Assembly: GCF_000219605.1 (NCBI RefSeq)
Contig: NC_015740.1
Span: 2,914,001 to 2,978,000 of the forward strand
Reading direction: 5' to 3'
Length of the DNA stretch: 64,000 bases
Source: Stutzerimonas stutzeri
GTDB lineage: Bacteria > Pseudomonadota > Gammaproteobacteria > Pseudomonadales > Pseudomonadaceae
Part shown: one piece after another, positions 8,537-17,843 of the stretch
Layout: each line of letters opens with the position of its first letter
How positions within the stretch are numbered: the first letter of the stretch is position 1
Program-made: the position numbers and the translations under genes
Notes under the pieces: model-generated
The model's database searches: none
Told to the model about the DNA's origin: nothing
The model's input: the letters and a program-made list of their open reading frames with translations, nothing else

Positions 8537-9409
8537 TCAGTCCAACAGCGACAGCTGCGGCGCCTGACGGACGGCGGCAAGCGCTGGCATGCCGGGCAGC
8601 CGCTCGCTCAGCAGCTGGTGGAAGCGCATGGCCAGTTCCGGTGCGCGGTGGTTGTCCGGCGTATGCAGATAGACGTGCGGCGTCTTGCCCGCCTCGATCC
8701 AGCCCGCCACCTTGTCCAGCCAGGGTGCGAGAAAAGGATCGTTGGTTTCCAGCTGCGGGTGGCCAACGAAGCGCAGCTGCGGCGAATCACTAAATGCCAC
8801 CGGCCGCACCGGCAAACGTGGCTTCTTGCTCTGCGCATGCAGCACAGCCGGATCACGGGATTGGCAGCTGAACAGCGCCCGACTGTCGAGACAGATGCGC
8901 TCCACGCCGCGATCGCGCAGCAGACGATTGAGTGCTCGCTCGCCCTCACCCTTGTCGAAGAAGGCCGGATGGCGCACCTCGATGGCCAGCGGCGCCGCGA
9001 AGCCTTCGATGAAGGCGACCAGCTCCGCCAGCCGGGCCGGACCGACGCTGGCCGGCAGCTGCAGCCAGAATGGCGTTACCCGCCGCCCCAGCGGCTGCAA
9101 CAGGCGCCGGAAGGAGTGCGCCGTATCCAGCGCTGCATGCAGATTCTCGGCCTGGCTGATCTCCCGGGGAAACTTGGCGCAGAAGCGAAAATCGTCCGGC
9201 ATCTGGCTGGCCCAGCGCTGAACCTTGTCGTCCGACGGCCACGCATAGAGCGTGGTATTGCCCTCGACCGTATTGAATACCGCGCAATAGCCAGCCAGGA
9301 ATTCGGACGCCGGCGTACCCGGCGGGTAGAGCGAGCCGAGCCAGGCGCTCTCGTTCCAGGAGGGGCAACCGAGAAAATAGGGAAGCTGTAGCAGAGCGAA
9401 GCGCCTCAG
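8537..9409 (-). CDS. DUF72 (YecE-like) protein, apparent CTG start overlapping the upstream stop
   Basis: A 290-residue DUF72 TIM-barrel protein. The family's N-terminal block is clear (YFLGCPSWNESAW, then VEGNTTLYAWPS), as are later blocks (FCAKFPREIS, IEVRHPAFF, YLHTPDNHRAPELA). The first in-frame ATG is at 9202, far inside the domain. No ATG, GTG or TTG occurs in this frame between the upstream in-frame stop and 9202. The best start is CTG at 9409, which overlaps the stop codon of the preceding gene (CTGA), as in translational coupling. A sequencing or frameshift error is the alternative. Biochemical role unknown. Confidence 0.75.
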   Translation of the reverse strand: MRRFALLQLPYFLGCPSWNESAWLGSLYPPGTPASEFLAGYCAVFNTVEGNTTLYAWPSDDKVQRWASQMPDDFRFCAKFPREISQAENLHAALDTAHSFRRLLQPLGRRVTPFWLQLPASVGPARLAELVAFIEGFAAPLAIEVRHPAFFDKGEGERALNRLLRDRGVERICLDSRALFSCQSRDPAVLHAQSKKPRLPVRPVAFSDSPQLRFVGHPQLETNDPFLAPWLDKVAGWIEAGKTPHVYLHTPDNHRAPELAMRFHQLLSERLPGMPALAAVRQAPQLSLLD

Positions 9410-9753
9410 GCGTAGAGATCGAGCCCGAGCACCTCGGTGTCATCGAGGTCGATACGCATGCTGGCGGTGCTGGTATAGCTGGCCAGGGCCAGGGCAACCC
9501 GACTGGAAAGCGGCCGCTCGGGTTGCGGCTCGTCATAGCGGAAGGCGGCGTAGCGCTCGACCAGCGCGCTGGAATTGACCCGCTGCTGCGGGCGATCGGC
9601 CTGCGGCTGATAGTCCTGCCCGGTGCGCGAATCGACACCGCGCTGAGCCTGTGCGGCCCGCTGCGTTTCCCCATAGCTATCCGCCGCCCTGCCGGTACGG
9701 GCAGAACGATCCGTTGCATAGGGGACAGGGAGGAAGCTATCGACGCGCATCAT
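9406..9753 (-). CDS. Conserved hypothetical protein upstream of DUF72
   Basis: A 115-residue protein I do not recognise. It is polar and Gln/Arg-rich in the first 70 residues (probably disordered), followed by an ordered segment (SRVALALASYTSTASMRIDLDDTEVLGLDLYA). No signal peptide or membrane helix. Its stop overlaps the presumed CTG start of the DUF72 gene, so the two are likely co-translated. The start could also be the second Met. A real gene is supported by position and by the operon arrangement. Confidence 0.7.
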   Translation of the reverse strand: MMRVDSFLPVPYATDRSARTGRAADSYGETQRAAQAQRGVDSRTGQDYQPQADRPQQRVNSSALVERYAAFRYDEPQPERPLSSRVALALASYTSTASMRIDLDDTEVLGLDLYA

Positions 9754-9814
9754 TGAACTCGATCAGAGGCCCGGCGACTCTAACGGGCGGCCATGGCTTT
9801 GGCAACGGCTCGCG

Positions 9815-10492
9815 TCATTTGATCCCTTTCGGCGTCGCGACGTTGTCGCGCAGGTACACCGGCTGGGCCTGATCGGCCTCCAGCGCCTCGCCACGCTGCC
9901 AGGCAAACGCAGCCAGGCGCAGCAGGTCTTCCGCGTGGGGCAACAGGTCAGCATCGCAGCCCTGCACCACTACCGGTATGCGCTCGGAGTAGCCCCAGCC
10001 GGTGCCGGCGCCGAACCAGTCGCCGTCCGCAGCGCGCGGCAGAACGGCCTGCTCCGGTGGCAACACGGCCTCGCTGCCGACCAGCCGCATCTCCCCGCGC
10101 TGCTCGCGGTAACAGCCCCAGTAGACCTCGTCCATGCGTGCGTCGATGGCCGCGGCGACCTGCGTCGTGCCCTGTTCGCGCCAGGCCCGCTGCGCGATGG
10201 TCGCCAGGGTGGACACCGGCAACACCGGGCGCTGCAGGGCGAACGCCAGCCCTTGCACCACCCCGATGGCAATGCGTACGCCAGTGAAGGCGCCCGGCCC
10301 GCGGCCAAAGGCGATGGCATCCACAGCCGACAGCGCGACGCCGGCTTCGCCGAGCAACGCCTGCACCATCGGCAGCAGACGCTGGGCGTGCAGGCGCGGG
10401 ATCACCTCGTAGTGACTCGCTACCTTGCCGTCATGCAAAAGCGCGACTGAGCAGGCTTCGGTGGCGGTATCCAGGGCCAGCAGAGTGGTCAT
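9815..10492 (-). CDS. tsaB: tRNA threonylcarbamoyladenosine biosynthesis protein TsaB
   Basis: A 225-residue ASKHA-fold protein that partners TsaD and TsaE in transferring threonylcarbamoyl to A37 of ANN-decoding tRNAs. Signature segments: LLALDTATEACSVAL at the N terminus, LHAQRLLP, and FGRGPGAFTGVRIAIGVVQGLA. The start at 10492 was chosen because homology begins there. Downstream of adk but separated from it by a terminator. Length is normal. Confidence 0.93.
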   Translation of the reverse strand: MTTLLALDTATEACSVALLHDGKVASHYEVIPRLHAQRLLPMVQALLGEAGVALSAVDAIAFGRGPGAFTGVRIAIGVVQGLAFALQRPVLPVSTLATIAQRAWREQGTTQVAAAIDARMDEVYWGCYREQRGEMRLVGSEAVLPPEQAVLPRAADGDWFGAGTGWGYSERIPVVVQGCDADLLPHAEDLLRLAAFAWQRGEALEADQAQPVYLRDNVATPKGIK

Positions 10493-10561
10493 CAGGGCGT
10501 TCCGGTCGGTGAAAAAGGCGCCGATTCTAACGTATTCACGCACCGGGTTGCGTCGCGCAGC

Positions 10562-10600
10562 CGGAAACGAAAATGCCCGTATCCGGGGATACGGGCATCA
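10562..10600 (-). terminator. Rho-independent terminator after adk
   Basis: A 12-bp perfect stem (ATGCCCGTATCC with GGATACGGGCAT, 10573-10584 and 10587-10598) with a tight 2-base centre, followed on the minus strand by TTTTCGTTT. It lies between adk and tsaB in the direction of adk transcription. Confidence 0.85.
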
Positions 10601-10623
10601 TCGACGCGTGTCGCTCGAAATGA

Positions 10624-11424
<801 letters not shown>

Positions 11425-11513
11425 CTATCGGCCCTCATAAATGCGGCGATTCGACGCGAGTTGCGCACAACGGCGGCGTGCAACGACGCCGCCGCCAGCG
11501 CCCCGTGCTGCGC

Positions 11514-14153
11514 TCAGCCGGTATTGCGCAGACCGGCCGCGATGCCCGCCACGCTGACCAGCAGGGCCTGCTCGAGGGGGCTCTCCGCCGGGCCTTGCCG
11601 CTGCCTGGAACGCGCCAGCAACTCGATCTGCATCAGGTGCAGCGGGTCCAGGTAGGTATTGCGCAAACTGAATGCCTCCTGGGTCTTGGGGCTGTGATCG
11701 AGCAGATCCGACTGGCCGGTCAGGCTCAACACCGCCTCGATGACCTGCGACAATCGGTCACGCAAATCGCTACCCAGCGAAAGCAGCTCAGGCTGCACCA
11801 GACGCTCGTCGTAGCGCCGCGCGATGTCGGCGTCAGCCTTGGCCAGCACCATCTCCAGCATGTCGATGCGCGTACTGAAGAATGGCCAGCGCGCACGCAT
11901 CTCGGCCAGCCGCTCGCCCTCCCCGCGCTGCAGCGCCCCGTGCAGCGCCTGCTCCCAGCCCAGCCAGGCCGGCAACATCAGGCGAGTCTGGGTCCAGGCG
12001 AAGATCCAGGGAATCGCCCGCAGGCTCTCGACGCCGCCTTCGCGGCGCTTGGCCGGCCGGCTGCCCAGCGGCAGGCGCCCCAACTCCAGCTCCGGCGTCG
12101 CCTGCCGGAAGTAGTCGACGAACAGCGGATGCTCGCGCACCACGCCGCGGTAGGCCGCAACACCCTCGGCGGCAAGCCGATCCATCGTCTCGCGCCAGCC
12201 GGGTTCAGGGGGCGGTGGCGGCAGCAGCGTCGCTTCGAGCACCGCCGCGAGGTACAGGTTGAGGTTCTGCTCGGCGATATCCGGCAGGCCGAACTTGAAG
12301 CGGATCATCTCGCCCTGCTCGGTGGTGCGGAAGCGCCCGGCGACCGAGCCCGGCGGCTGCGACAGGATCGCTGCATGGGCCGGACCGCCGCCGCGCCCGA
12401 CGGTGCCGCCGCGGCCGTGGAACAGCAGCAGTTCGACGCCGTGCTCGCGACAGACCTCCACCAGTTGTTCCTGGGCCCGGTACTGGGCCCAGGCCGCCGC
12501 CGTGGTACCGGCGTCCTTCGCTGAATCGGAGTAGCCAATCATCACTTCCTGGGGGCCATGCAGGCGCTGGCGATAGCCCGGCAGGGAAAGCAGACGGTCG
12601 ATGGTCGGTGCCGCGTTGTTCAGGTCATCGAGGGTCTCGAACAGCGGCACCACGCGCATCGGTCGCTGCAGGCCGGCCTCCTTGAGCAACAGTTGCACGG
12701 CGAGCACATCGGAGGCCGCGTGAGCCATGGAGATGACATAGGAACCCAGCGACGCCGCTGGCGCTTCGGCGATCACCGCACAGGTGGCGAGCACTTCGGC
12801 GGTATCGGCGGATGGGTGGTAATGCGCCGGCAGCAGCGGGCGCCGATTGGCCAGCTCGTGCTGTAGCCAGTCCAGGCGCTTCTGCTCATCCCACTGCTGA
12901 TAGTCGCCTAGCCCGAGGTAATCGGTGATCTCGGCCAGCGCGGCGGCATGACGGGCCGCATCCTGGCGAATGTCCAGCCGCACCAGGAACAGGCCGAACA
13001 CGGCCAGGCGACGCAGGCAGTCGAGCAGAGCGCCATCGGCGATCACCCCCATGCCGCAAGCGTGCAGGGAGCGGTAGCACAGCTCCAGCGGACGACGCAG
13101 CTCGGCGCAATCCTGCAGGACTTCCGCCGGCGCTGGCTGGCCGTGCTCGATGGCCGCGCGGGCCCACTCACGTGTCGCCCGCAGGCGCTGGCGCAGCGGC
13201 TTGAGCAAGACGCGATAGGGCTCGGCCGAGTCGCCGCTCTGGCGCAGCAGTTCGTCACTGGCCTCGCGCATGGACAGCGCGGTAATCAGCCCTTCTATCT
13301 CGCGCAGGTAGAGATCGGCGGCCACCCAACGGGCGGTCAGCAGCACCTCGCGCGACACCATCGCGGTGACGTTCGGGTTGCCGTCGCGGTCGCCCCCCAT
13401 CCAGGAGGCGAAGCGGATCGGCGCGGCCTCCAATGGCAGGTGCAGGCCGGTGAGGCGGTGCAGGGTCGCGTCGGTCTGGCGCAGCACGTTGGGCACCGCC
13501 TTCCACAGCGAATTCTCGATGGCAGCGAAACCCCATTTGGCCTCCTCCACCGGGGTCGGCCGGTTGCGGCGTATCTCCTCGGTGTGCCACACCTCGGCGA
13601 TCAGGCGCTGCAGGCTCAACTCGATGCTCGCCCGCTCGGCGTCGGAGAGATCGGTGTGATCCCGTGCCGCCAGCTGCTGGGCGATGGCGTCGTACTTCTG
13701 GATCAACGTGCGGCGCGATACCTCGGTGGGATGCGCGGTCAGTACCAGTTCGATTTCCAGGCGGCTGACCTGCCGCGCGATGAACTCGTTGTCGTGCCCG
13801 GCCGCCTTGAGACGCTCGATGAGATCGGCGAACACCCCGATCTCGAACGGCGCCGGCTCGCCTGCGGCGCGCCGGCGCACCTGATGGTACTGCTCGGCGA
13901 TATTGGCCAGATTGAGAAACTGGTTGAACGCCCGGGTCATGGGCAGCAGTTCGCTCTCGTCGAGACTGTCGAGCGTTTCGGCCAGCAGCTGTGCGCCCTC
14001 TGCCGAGCCCTTGCGGGCAGCCTTGGCGCCCTTGCGGATGCGCTCGATCTTGTCGAAGAACTGATCGCCATGCTGCGCGCGGATGGTATTGCCCAGCAGT
14101 TCGCCGAGCAGGTGTACGTTGTCGCGCAGGCGCGCATCGATGATTTTCGCCAT
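11514..14153 (-). CDS. ppc: Phosphoenolpyruvate carboxylase
   Basis: An 879-residue cytoplasmic PEP carboxylase, which makes oxaloacetate from PEP and bicarbonate to refill the TCA cycle. Catalytic and signature blocks are all present: [64 protein letters not shown], and the allosteric-site region [20 protein letters not shown]. The C terminus ends in the usual RNTG. Length is normal. An 8-bp hairpin without a T tract follows at 11472-11493 and may help end transcription before adk. Confidence 0.97.
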   Translation of the reverse strand: MAKIIDARLRDNVHLLGELLGNTIRAQHGDQFFDKIERIRKGAKAARKGSAEGAQLLAETLDSLDESELLPMTRAFNQFLNLANIAEQYHQVRRRAAGEPAPFEIGVFADLIERLKAAGHDNEFIARQVSRLEIELVLTAHPTEVSRRTLIQKYDAIAQQLAARDHTDLSDAERASIELSLQRLIAEVWHTEEIRRNRPTPVEEAKWGFAAIENSLWKAVPNVLRQTDATLHRLTGLHLPLEAAPIRFASWMGGDRDGNPNVTAMVSREVLLTARWVAADLYLREIEGLITALSMREASDELLRQSGDSAEPYRVLLKPLRQRLRATREWARAAIEHGQPAPAEVLQDCAELRRPLELCYRSLHACGMGVIADGALLDCLRRLAVFGLFLVRLDIRQDAARHAAALAEITDYLGLGDYQQWDEQKRLDWLQHELANRRPLLPAHYHPSADTAEVLATCAVIAEAPAASLGSYVISMAHAASDVLAVQLLLKEAGLQRPMRVVPLFETLDDLNNAAPTIDRLLSLPGYRQRLHGPQEVMIGYSDSAKDAGTTAAAWAQYRAQEQLVEVCREHGVELLLFHGRGGTVGRGGGPAHAAILSQPPGSVAGRFRTTEQGEMIRFKFGLPDIAEQNLNLYLAAVLEATLLPPPPPEPGWRETMDRLAAEGVAAYRGVVREHPLFVDYFRQATPELELGRLPLGSRPAKRREGGVESLRAIPWIFAWTQTRLMLPAWLGWEQALHGALQRGEGERLAEMRARWPFFSTRIDMLEMVLAKADADIARRYDERLVQPELLSLGSDLRDRLSQVIEAVLSLTGQSDLLDHSPKTQEAFSLRNTYLDPLHLMQIELLARSRQRQGPAESPLEQALLVSVAGIAAGLRNTG

Positions 14154-14409
14154 GACCTTTGCTCCTCCCGCCAGTAGCCCATGAGTTTCGCGAGCCTCGC
14201 CAGGCTTGCACGACCGTTTCGCCGCTATGCATCAGACGCTTCGCTGGGCAAACGATCCTGAACGGCTACGCTGAAATTATCTCCAATCAGAGTGCCCACC
14301 GCGCACCGCCATGACAAGGCATCGATGGCTAACGCGCGTGGGCAGCGGCACGCAAGCCACAGTCATCACCGCCATCACCGCTCGTGTGCGCGGGCATTAA
14401 GGAGTAACC

Positions 14410-14751
14410 ATGAGAATTTCCGAGCTTGTCAGCCATTGGGAACGCGACGCCAAGGGCCGCATGAGCCATACCACCTACAGCATCCCGCTGGATGTCGAAA
14501 GCGCGGCACGGCTGGCCGCCCTGGCCGAGATGTACCCCAAGCGCAGCACCGAGGCGCTGCTCGGCGAACTGGTCGGCGCCGCTCTCGAAGCAGTCGAAAC
14601 CAGCCTGCCCTACGTGCGCGGCACACACGTGATCGCGACCGACGAACAGGGCGATCCGGTTTATGAAGACGTGGGACCCACCCCGCGCTTTCTCGAGCTG
14701 TCGCGCAAGCACCTCAAGCGCATGCTGGACGAGCCAGACGCCGCCAGCTGA
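14410..14751 (+). CDS. Conserved pseudomonad hypothetical protein
   Basis: A 113-residue cytoplasmic protein with a family resemblance to small proteins that databases label 'pilin assembly' or 'type 1 pili tip component'; I do not trust those names. It has a Leu/Ala-rich helical centre (VESAARLAALAEMYPKRSTEALLGELVGAALEAVE) and an acidic tail. No signal peptide. AAGGAG at 14399-14404 precedes the ATG. Standalone, divergent from ppc. Function unknown. Confidence 0.75.
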   Translation: MRISELVSHWERDAKGRMSHTTYSIPLDVESAARLAALAEMYPKRSTEALLGELVGAALEAVETSLPYVRGTHVIATDEQGDPVYEDVGPTPRFLELSRKHLKRMLDEPDAAS

Positions 14752-14818
14752 GTCATCGCCCGCCGTTGTCGACCGCGGTCGGGCAGCGCCGGCGGTGCCC
14801 GCCCTCCCCTTATCGTGA

Positions 14819-14842
14819 TGCCGCGCGGAATTCCGCGTGGCA
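14819..14842. repeat. 24-base imperfect palindrome
   Basis: The arms TGCCGCGCGGAA and TTCCGCGTGGCA pair with one mismatch. The palindrome sits 68 nt after the stop of the hypothetical gene. It could be a transcript-end hairpin, but no T tract follows. The rest of the gap before 15031 shows nothing else clear. Confidence 0.4.
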
Positions 14843-15030
14843 CTGCCCTCGCTGCACCCTCGCTTCCCCTCCGTTTCGCTGACGACCGCTCTAGCCCGCC
14901 ATTTCGACGGAACGTTTGGCGCCGTCCGGCCTCACAAAAATATGTCCCGACATCGGTAGTGCCCTAATCAGCCCACTGCCCGGCCAGGGACGGTAGCTAT
15001 CCGTTAAGCAATTCGAACTGGAGACTGACC

Positions 15031-15423
15031 ATGAACAAAGCTGTCGCAACCCACGCTTCGAGATTCCAGCTACCCAAGCTTGCAGCCATCGCACTGGGCG
15101 GCCTGCTGCTGACGGCCTGTGCGGGCAACCCACCGACCGAGCAGTTTGCGGTGACCGAATCGGCTGTGCGCAGCGCTGTCAGCGCGGGCGGCCCCGAGTA
15201 CGCCGCCGTGGAGATGCGTGCCGCGCAGGAAAAATGGAAAGAGGCCGAACTGGCCATGCAGAAGGAAAACTACGAACAAGCCCGCAAGCTGGCCGAACAG
15301 GCCGAATGGGATGCCCGCGTCGCCGAGCGCAAGGCCGAAGCGGCCAAGGCGCAGAAGGCCGTCGAGGACGCACAGCAGGGAATCCGTGAGCTGCGCGAAG
15401 AAGGCATGCGCAACGTTCGCTGA
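15031..15423 (+). CDS. DUF4398-domain lipoprotein
   Basis: A 130-residue lipoprotein. The signal peptide (about residues 15-30) ends with lipobox LLLTACAG, so it is membrane-anchored. The mature part is a charged helical coil (KWKEAELAMQKENYEQARKLAEQAEWDARVAERKAEA), the pattern of DUF4398. CTGGAG precedes the ATG. It is 50 nt upstream of a second DUF4398 lipoprotein that carries an OmpA domain, and the pair form an envelope operon. Mutual coiled-coil contact is plausible. Confidence 0.85.
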   Translation: MNKAVATHASRFQLPKLAAIALGGLLLTACAGNPPTEQFAVTESAVRSAVSAGGPEYAAVEMRAAQEKWKEAELAMQKENYEQARKLAEQAEWDARVAERKAEAAKAQKAVEDAQQGIRELREEGMRNVR

Positions 15424-15473
15424 GCCCGCATCAGGTTCGACATTCCATTTATTGCACAAAGGATGAATTCGTC

Positions 15474-16256
15474 ATGCACAAGCTCGTAACCCTACCGACT
15501 CTTCTGGCTCTGAGCATTGGCCTGGTGGCCTGCGCCAATCAGCCCAATCAGAACCTCGAAGACGCTCGCAGCAGCTACTCCGCACTGCAGGCTGACTCTC
15601 GCGCCAGCAAGCTGGCCGCGCTGGAGACCCAGGACGCCGGCAACATGCTGGACAAGGCCAACAAGGCCTATCTGAACGATGCCGACGAGAAGACCGTGGA
15701 CCAACTGGCCTACCTGACCAAGCGCCGCATCGAGCTGGCCGAACAGACCATTGCCCTGCGCAGCGCCGAAGAGGAACTGGGCAAGACCTCGGCACAGCGC
15801 GCCGAGGCACGTCTGGAGGCGCGCGAGGCGCAGATCCGCAAGTTGCAGGAAGACATGCAGGCCAAGCAGACCGAACGCGGCACCCTAGTGACCTTTGGCG
15901 ACGTGCTGTTCGACTACGACCGCGCCGAGCTCAAGCCTGGCGGCATGCGCAGCGTGCAGAAGCTCGCCGACTTCCTCAACGACAACCCGGAGCGCAAGGT
16001 GATCGTCGAGGGCTACACCGACAGTACCGGTTCGGCCGAGTACAACCAGCGTCTGTCCGAGCGCCGTGCCGATGCGGTTCGCATGGCGCTGGTGAAGATG
16101 GGTGTGGACCCGCAGCGCATCGTCTCCCAGGGCTACGGCAAGGAGTATCCGGTGGCCAGCAACAGCGATTCGGCCGGTCGTGCCATGAACCGCCGGGTCG
16201 AGGTGACGATCTCCGACGACAACAAGCCGGTGGCGCCCCGCTCGTCGATGCGCTGA
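15474..16256 (+). CDS. OmpA-family peptidoglycan-binding lipoprotein with N-terminal DUF4398 helix
   Basis: A 260-residue outer-membrane lipoprotein. The signal ends at SIGLVACAN. Residues about 25-135 form a long DUF4398-like helix. The OmpA C-terminal domain (about 140-250) has the peptidoglycan-binding pattern FGDVLFDYDRAELKPGG, VIVEGYTDSTGSAEYNQRLSERRADAVRMAL and AMNRRVEV. It likely ties the outer membrane to the cell wall. Co-transcribed with the preceding lipoprotein and closed by a strong terminator. Confidence 0.92.
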   Translation: MHKLVTLPTLLALSIGLVACANQPNQNLEDARSSYSALQADSRASKLAALETQDAGNMLDKANKAYLNDADEKTVDQLAYLTKRRIELAEQTIALRSAEEELGKTSAQRAEARLEAREAQIRKLQEDMQAKQTERGTLVTFGDVLFDYDRAELKPGGMRSVQKLADFLNDNPERKVIVEGYTDSTGSAEYNQRLSERRADAVRMALVKMGVDPQRIVSQGYGKEYPVASNSDSAGRAMNRRVEVTISDDNKPVAPRSSMR

Positions 16257-16272
16257 TCAGCCCCGCGTAACG

Positions 16273-16310
16273 AACGCTCCCGACGCAGCGCTGCGTCGGG
16301 AGCGTTTTCT
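16273..16310 (+). terminator. Rho-independent terminator after the OmpA lipoprotein operon
   Basis: A 16-bp perfect stem (arms AACGCTCCCGACGCAG and CTGCGTCGGGAGCGTT) about a 2-base centre, followed by TTTTCTTA. One of the longest perfect hairpins in the window. It could also act on the opposite strand, where the small membrane protein gene ends at 16342. Confidence 0.9.
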
Positions 16311-16341
16311 TATGCCCGCGCCCGCGGGCAGAGCCGTCCGC

Positions 16342-16668
16342 TCAGCGCAGCAGCCCGCCAGGCACCGGCTCTTCCATGCAGCGCACCGCGCGCTTCTTGT
16401 TGTCCACCAGGACGCCGGTAAGCCCCTTCTGCTCGGTATCGAACAGCACCAGCACGCCGTCGATGCACTGCGCCACTTGCGATGCTGGCTGCAACGACAC
16501 GCGGTAATCCTCACCGGGAACGGTCTTGAGCATGGTGTAGTCGGCGAGCAGCAATGCGTCCTCTGGCTTGGCGATATGCAGATAGCCGTAGTACGACAGC
16601 ACGGCGACCGTGCCGACGACGCTGCCGATGGCGGTGAGGATGAGCGGAATGGGATTGCGTTCGGACAT
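16342..16668 (-). CDS. Small single-pass membrane protein, hypothetical
   Basis: A 108-residue protein of unknown function. It has one membrane helix near the N terminus (residues 9-28, LILTAIGSVVGTVAVLSYYG) and a soluble C-terminal part with two cysteines (AQCIDG, AVRCME). The start at 16668 was chosen because MSERNPIP places the helix as an N-terminal anchor; a further ATG lies at 16698. It follows the AIM24-family gene by 60 nt in the same direction. Confidence 0.7.
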   Translation of the reverse strand: MSERNPIPLILTAIGSVVGTVAVLSYYGYLHIAKPEDALLLADYTMLKTVPGEDYRVSLQPASQVAQCIDGVLVLFDTEQKGLTGVLVDNKKRAVRCMEEPVPGGLLR

Positions 16669-16728
16669 GGACGATCTCATCAGGGCAAAGAGCGCCATTG
16701 TGGCAAATTCGACGGCGACGCAGGCGGC

Positions 16729-17475
16729 TCATTTGCCGCCGGCACGGGTTTCGCCGCGAGCCTGGTAGGTCGCCTCGTAGACCCGTTCGGCCAGCCGCGA
16801 GAACGGCAGGCTCTGGATCCAGACGCTGCCGGTGCCCTTCAGCGTCGTCAACAGCAGTCCTTCGCCGCCGAACAGCATGCTGCGCAGCCCACCGGCCAGC
16901 TGGATGTCGTAGTCGATGCCCGGCGTGAAGGCCACCAGGCAGCCGGTATCCAGGCGCAGGGTTTCGTTGTTCAGCTCCTTGCGGATCACCGTGCCGCCGG
17001 CATGAATGAAGGCCAGGCCATCGCCCTGCAGGCGCTGCAGAATGAAGCCCTCGCCACCGAAGAAGCCGGCGCCGATACGCTTGCTGAAACTGATGCCGAT
17101 CCGCGTGCCGTAGGCCGCGCAAAGAAAGGCATCCTTCTGGCAGATCAGCTCGCCGCCCAGCCTGGCAAGGTCCACTGGCACCACGGTACCGGGATAGGGC
17201 GCAGCAAAGGCAACCCGCGCGCGGCCCTTGCCCTGGTTGGTGAAATGGGTAAGGAACAGCGATTCGCCGGTGATCATCCGCTTGCCCATGCCCCACAGCT
17301 TGCCGAGCACACCGCTCGCCGACCCATCGCCCATGCGTGCTTCGAAGCGCACGCCATCGGTCATGTAGTTCATCGCACCAGCCTCGGCGATCACCGTCTC
17401 GCCGGGATCGAGGATGATTTCCACGCTCTGCGCGGACTGTCCGAGGATTTCGTATTCGAGTTCGTGACTGGCCAC
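16729..17475 (-). CDS. AIM24 / TIGR00266 family protein
   Basis: A 248-residue all-beta protein of the TIGR00266 (AIM24-like) family. Signature: [18 protein letters not shown] near the N terminus, the Gly-rich repeats [21 protein letters not shown], and [24 protein letters not shown]. No signal peptide. The bacterial role is unknown; a mitochondrial relative affects membrane organisation. Probably co-transcribed with the downstream small membrane protein. Confidence 0.88.
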   Translation of the reverse strand: MASHELEYEILGQSAQSVEIILDPGETVIAEAGAMNYMTDGVRFEARMGDGSASGVLGKLWGMGKRMITGESLFLTHFTNQGKGRARVAFAAPYPGTVVPVDLARLGGELICQKDAFLCAAYGTRIGISFSKRIGAGFFGGEGFILQRLQGDGLAFIHAGGTVIRKELNNETLRLDTGCLVAFTPGIDYDIQLAGGLRSMLFGGEGLLLTTLKGTGSVWIQSLPFSRLAERVYEATYQARGETRAGGK

Positions 17476-17532
17476 GGCGAGCTCCTGATCCTGTGATTGC
17501 AGCGCGGCGACAGCGGCCTCGGCTGGCCTCGC

Positions 17533-17829
17533 CTACTTGCGCCCGAGAATGCGCAGGATACGCAGGAACAGGTTGATGATGTCCATATAGAGCGCGGCCG
17601 CACTGTCGATGGCGTTGTCCAGCGTCTTGGGAATCTGGTTAGCCCGCCCCCAGTCGACGCCCACATAGCCGCAGAAGATCAGCACCACGATCCAGTCGAT
17701 GACGCCGTGGTGGATGCCGAGGATGAACACCTCGACCAGCTCGACGACGATCACCAGCAGCAACGCGATCGTCAGTGCGCTGGCGATGCTGGCGAAAAAG
17801 CGCGGAAACAGCGTGCCGAGCAGCATCAT
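17533..17829 (-). pseudogene. C-terminal fragment resembling a Bax-inhibitor-1/YccA membrane protein
   Basis: A 98-residue frame from ATG 17829 with three hydrophobic stretches (around FFASIASALTIALLLVIVV, DWIVVLIFCGYVGVDW and ALYMDIINLFLRILRIL). The ending ALYMDIINLFLRILRILGRK is typical of BI-1/YccA proteins, which normally have about 220 residues and seven helices. The first half is absent: upstream in frame is only 15 nt before the stop of the DUF1704 gene, and the frame enters that gene. No good ribosome site is visible. It is either a decayed remnant or a short half-protein that is expressed. Confidence 0.5.
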
Positions 17830-17843
17830 GCCGATGTTCGGGA

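Noticed and set aside
11472..11493. Terminator of ppc
   Set aside because: The 8-bp GGCGGCGT/ACGCCGCC hairpin has no T tract, so I did not list it as a terminator.
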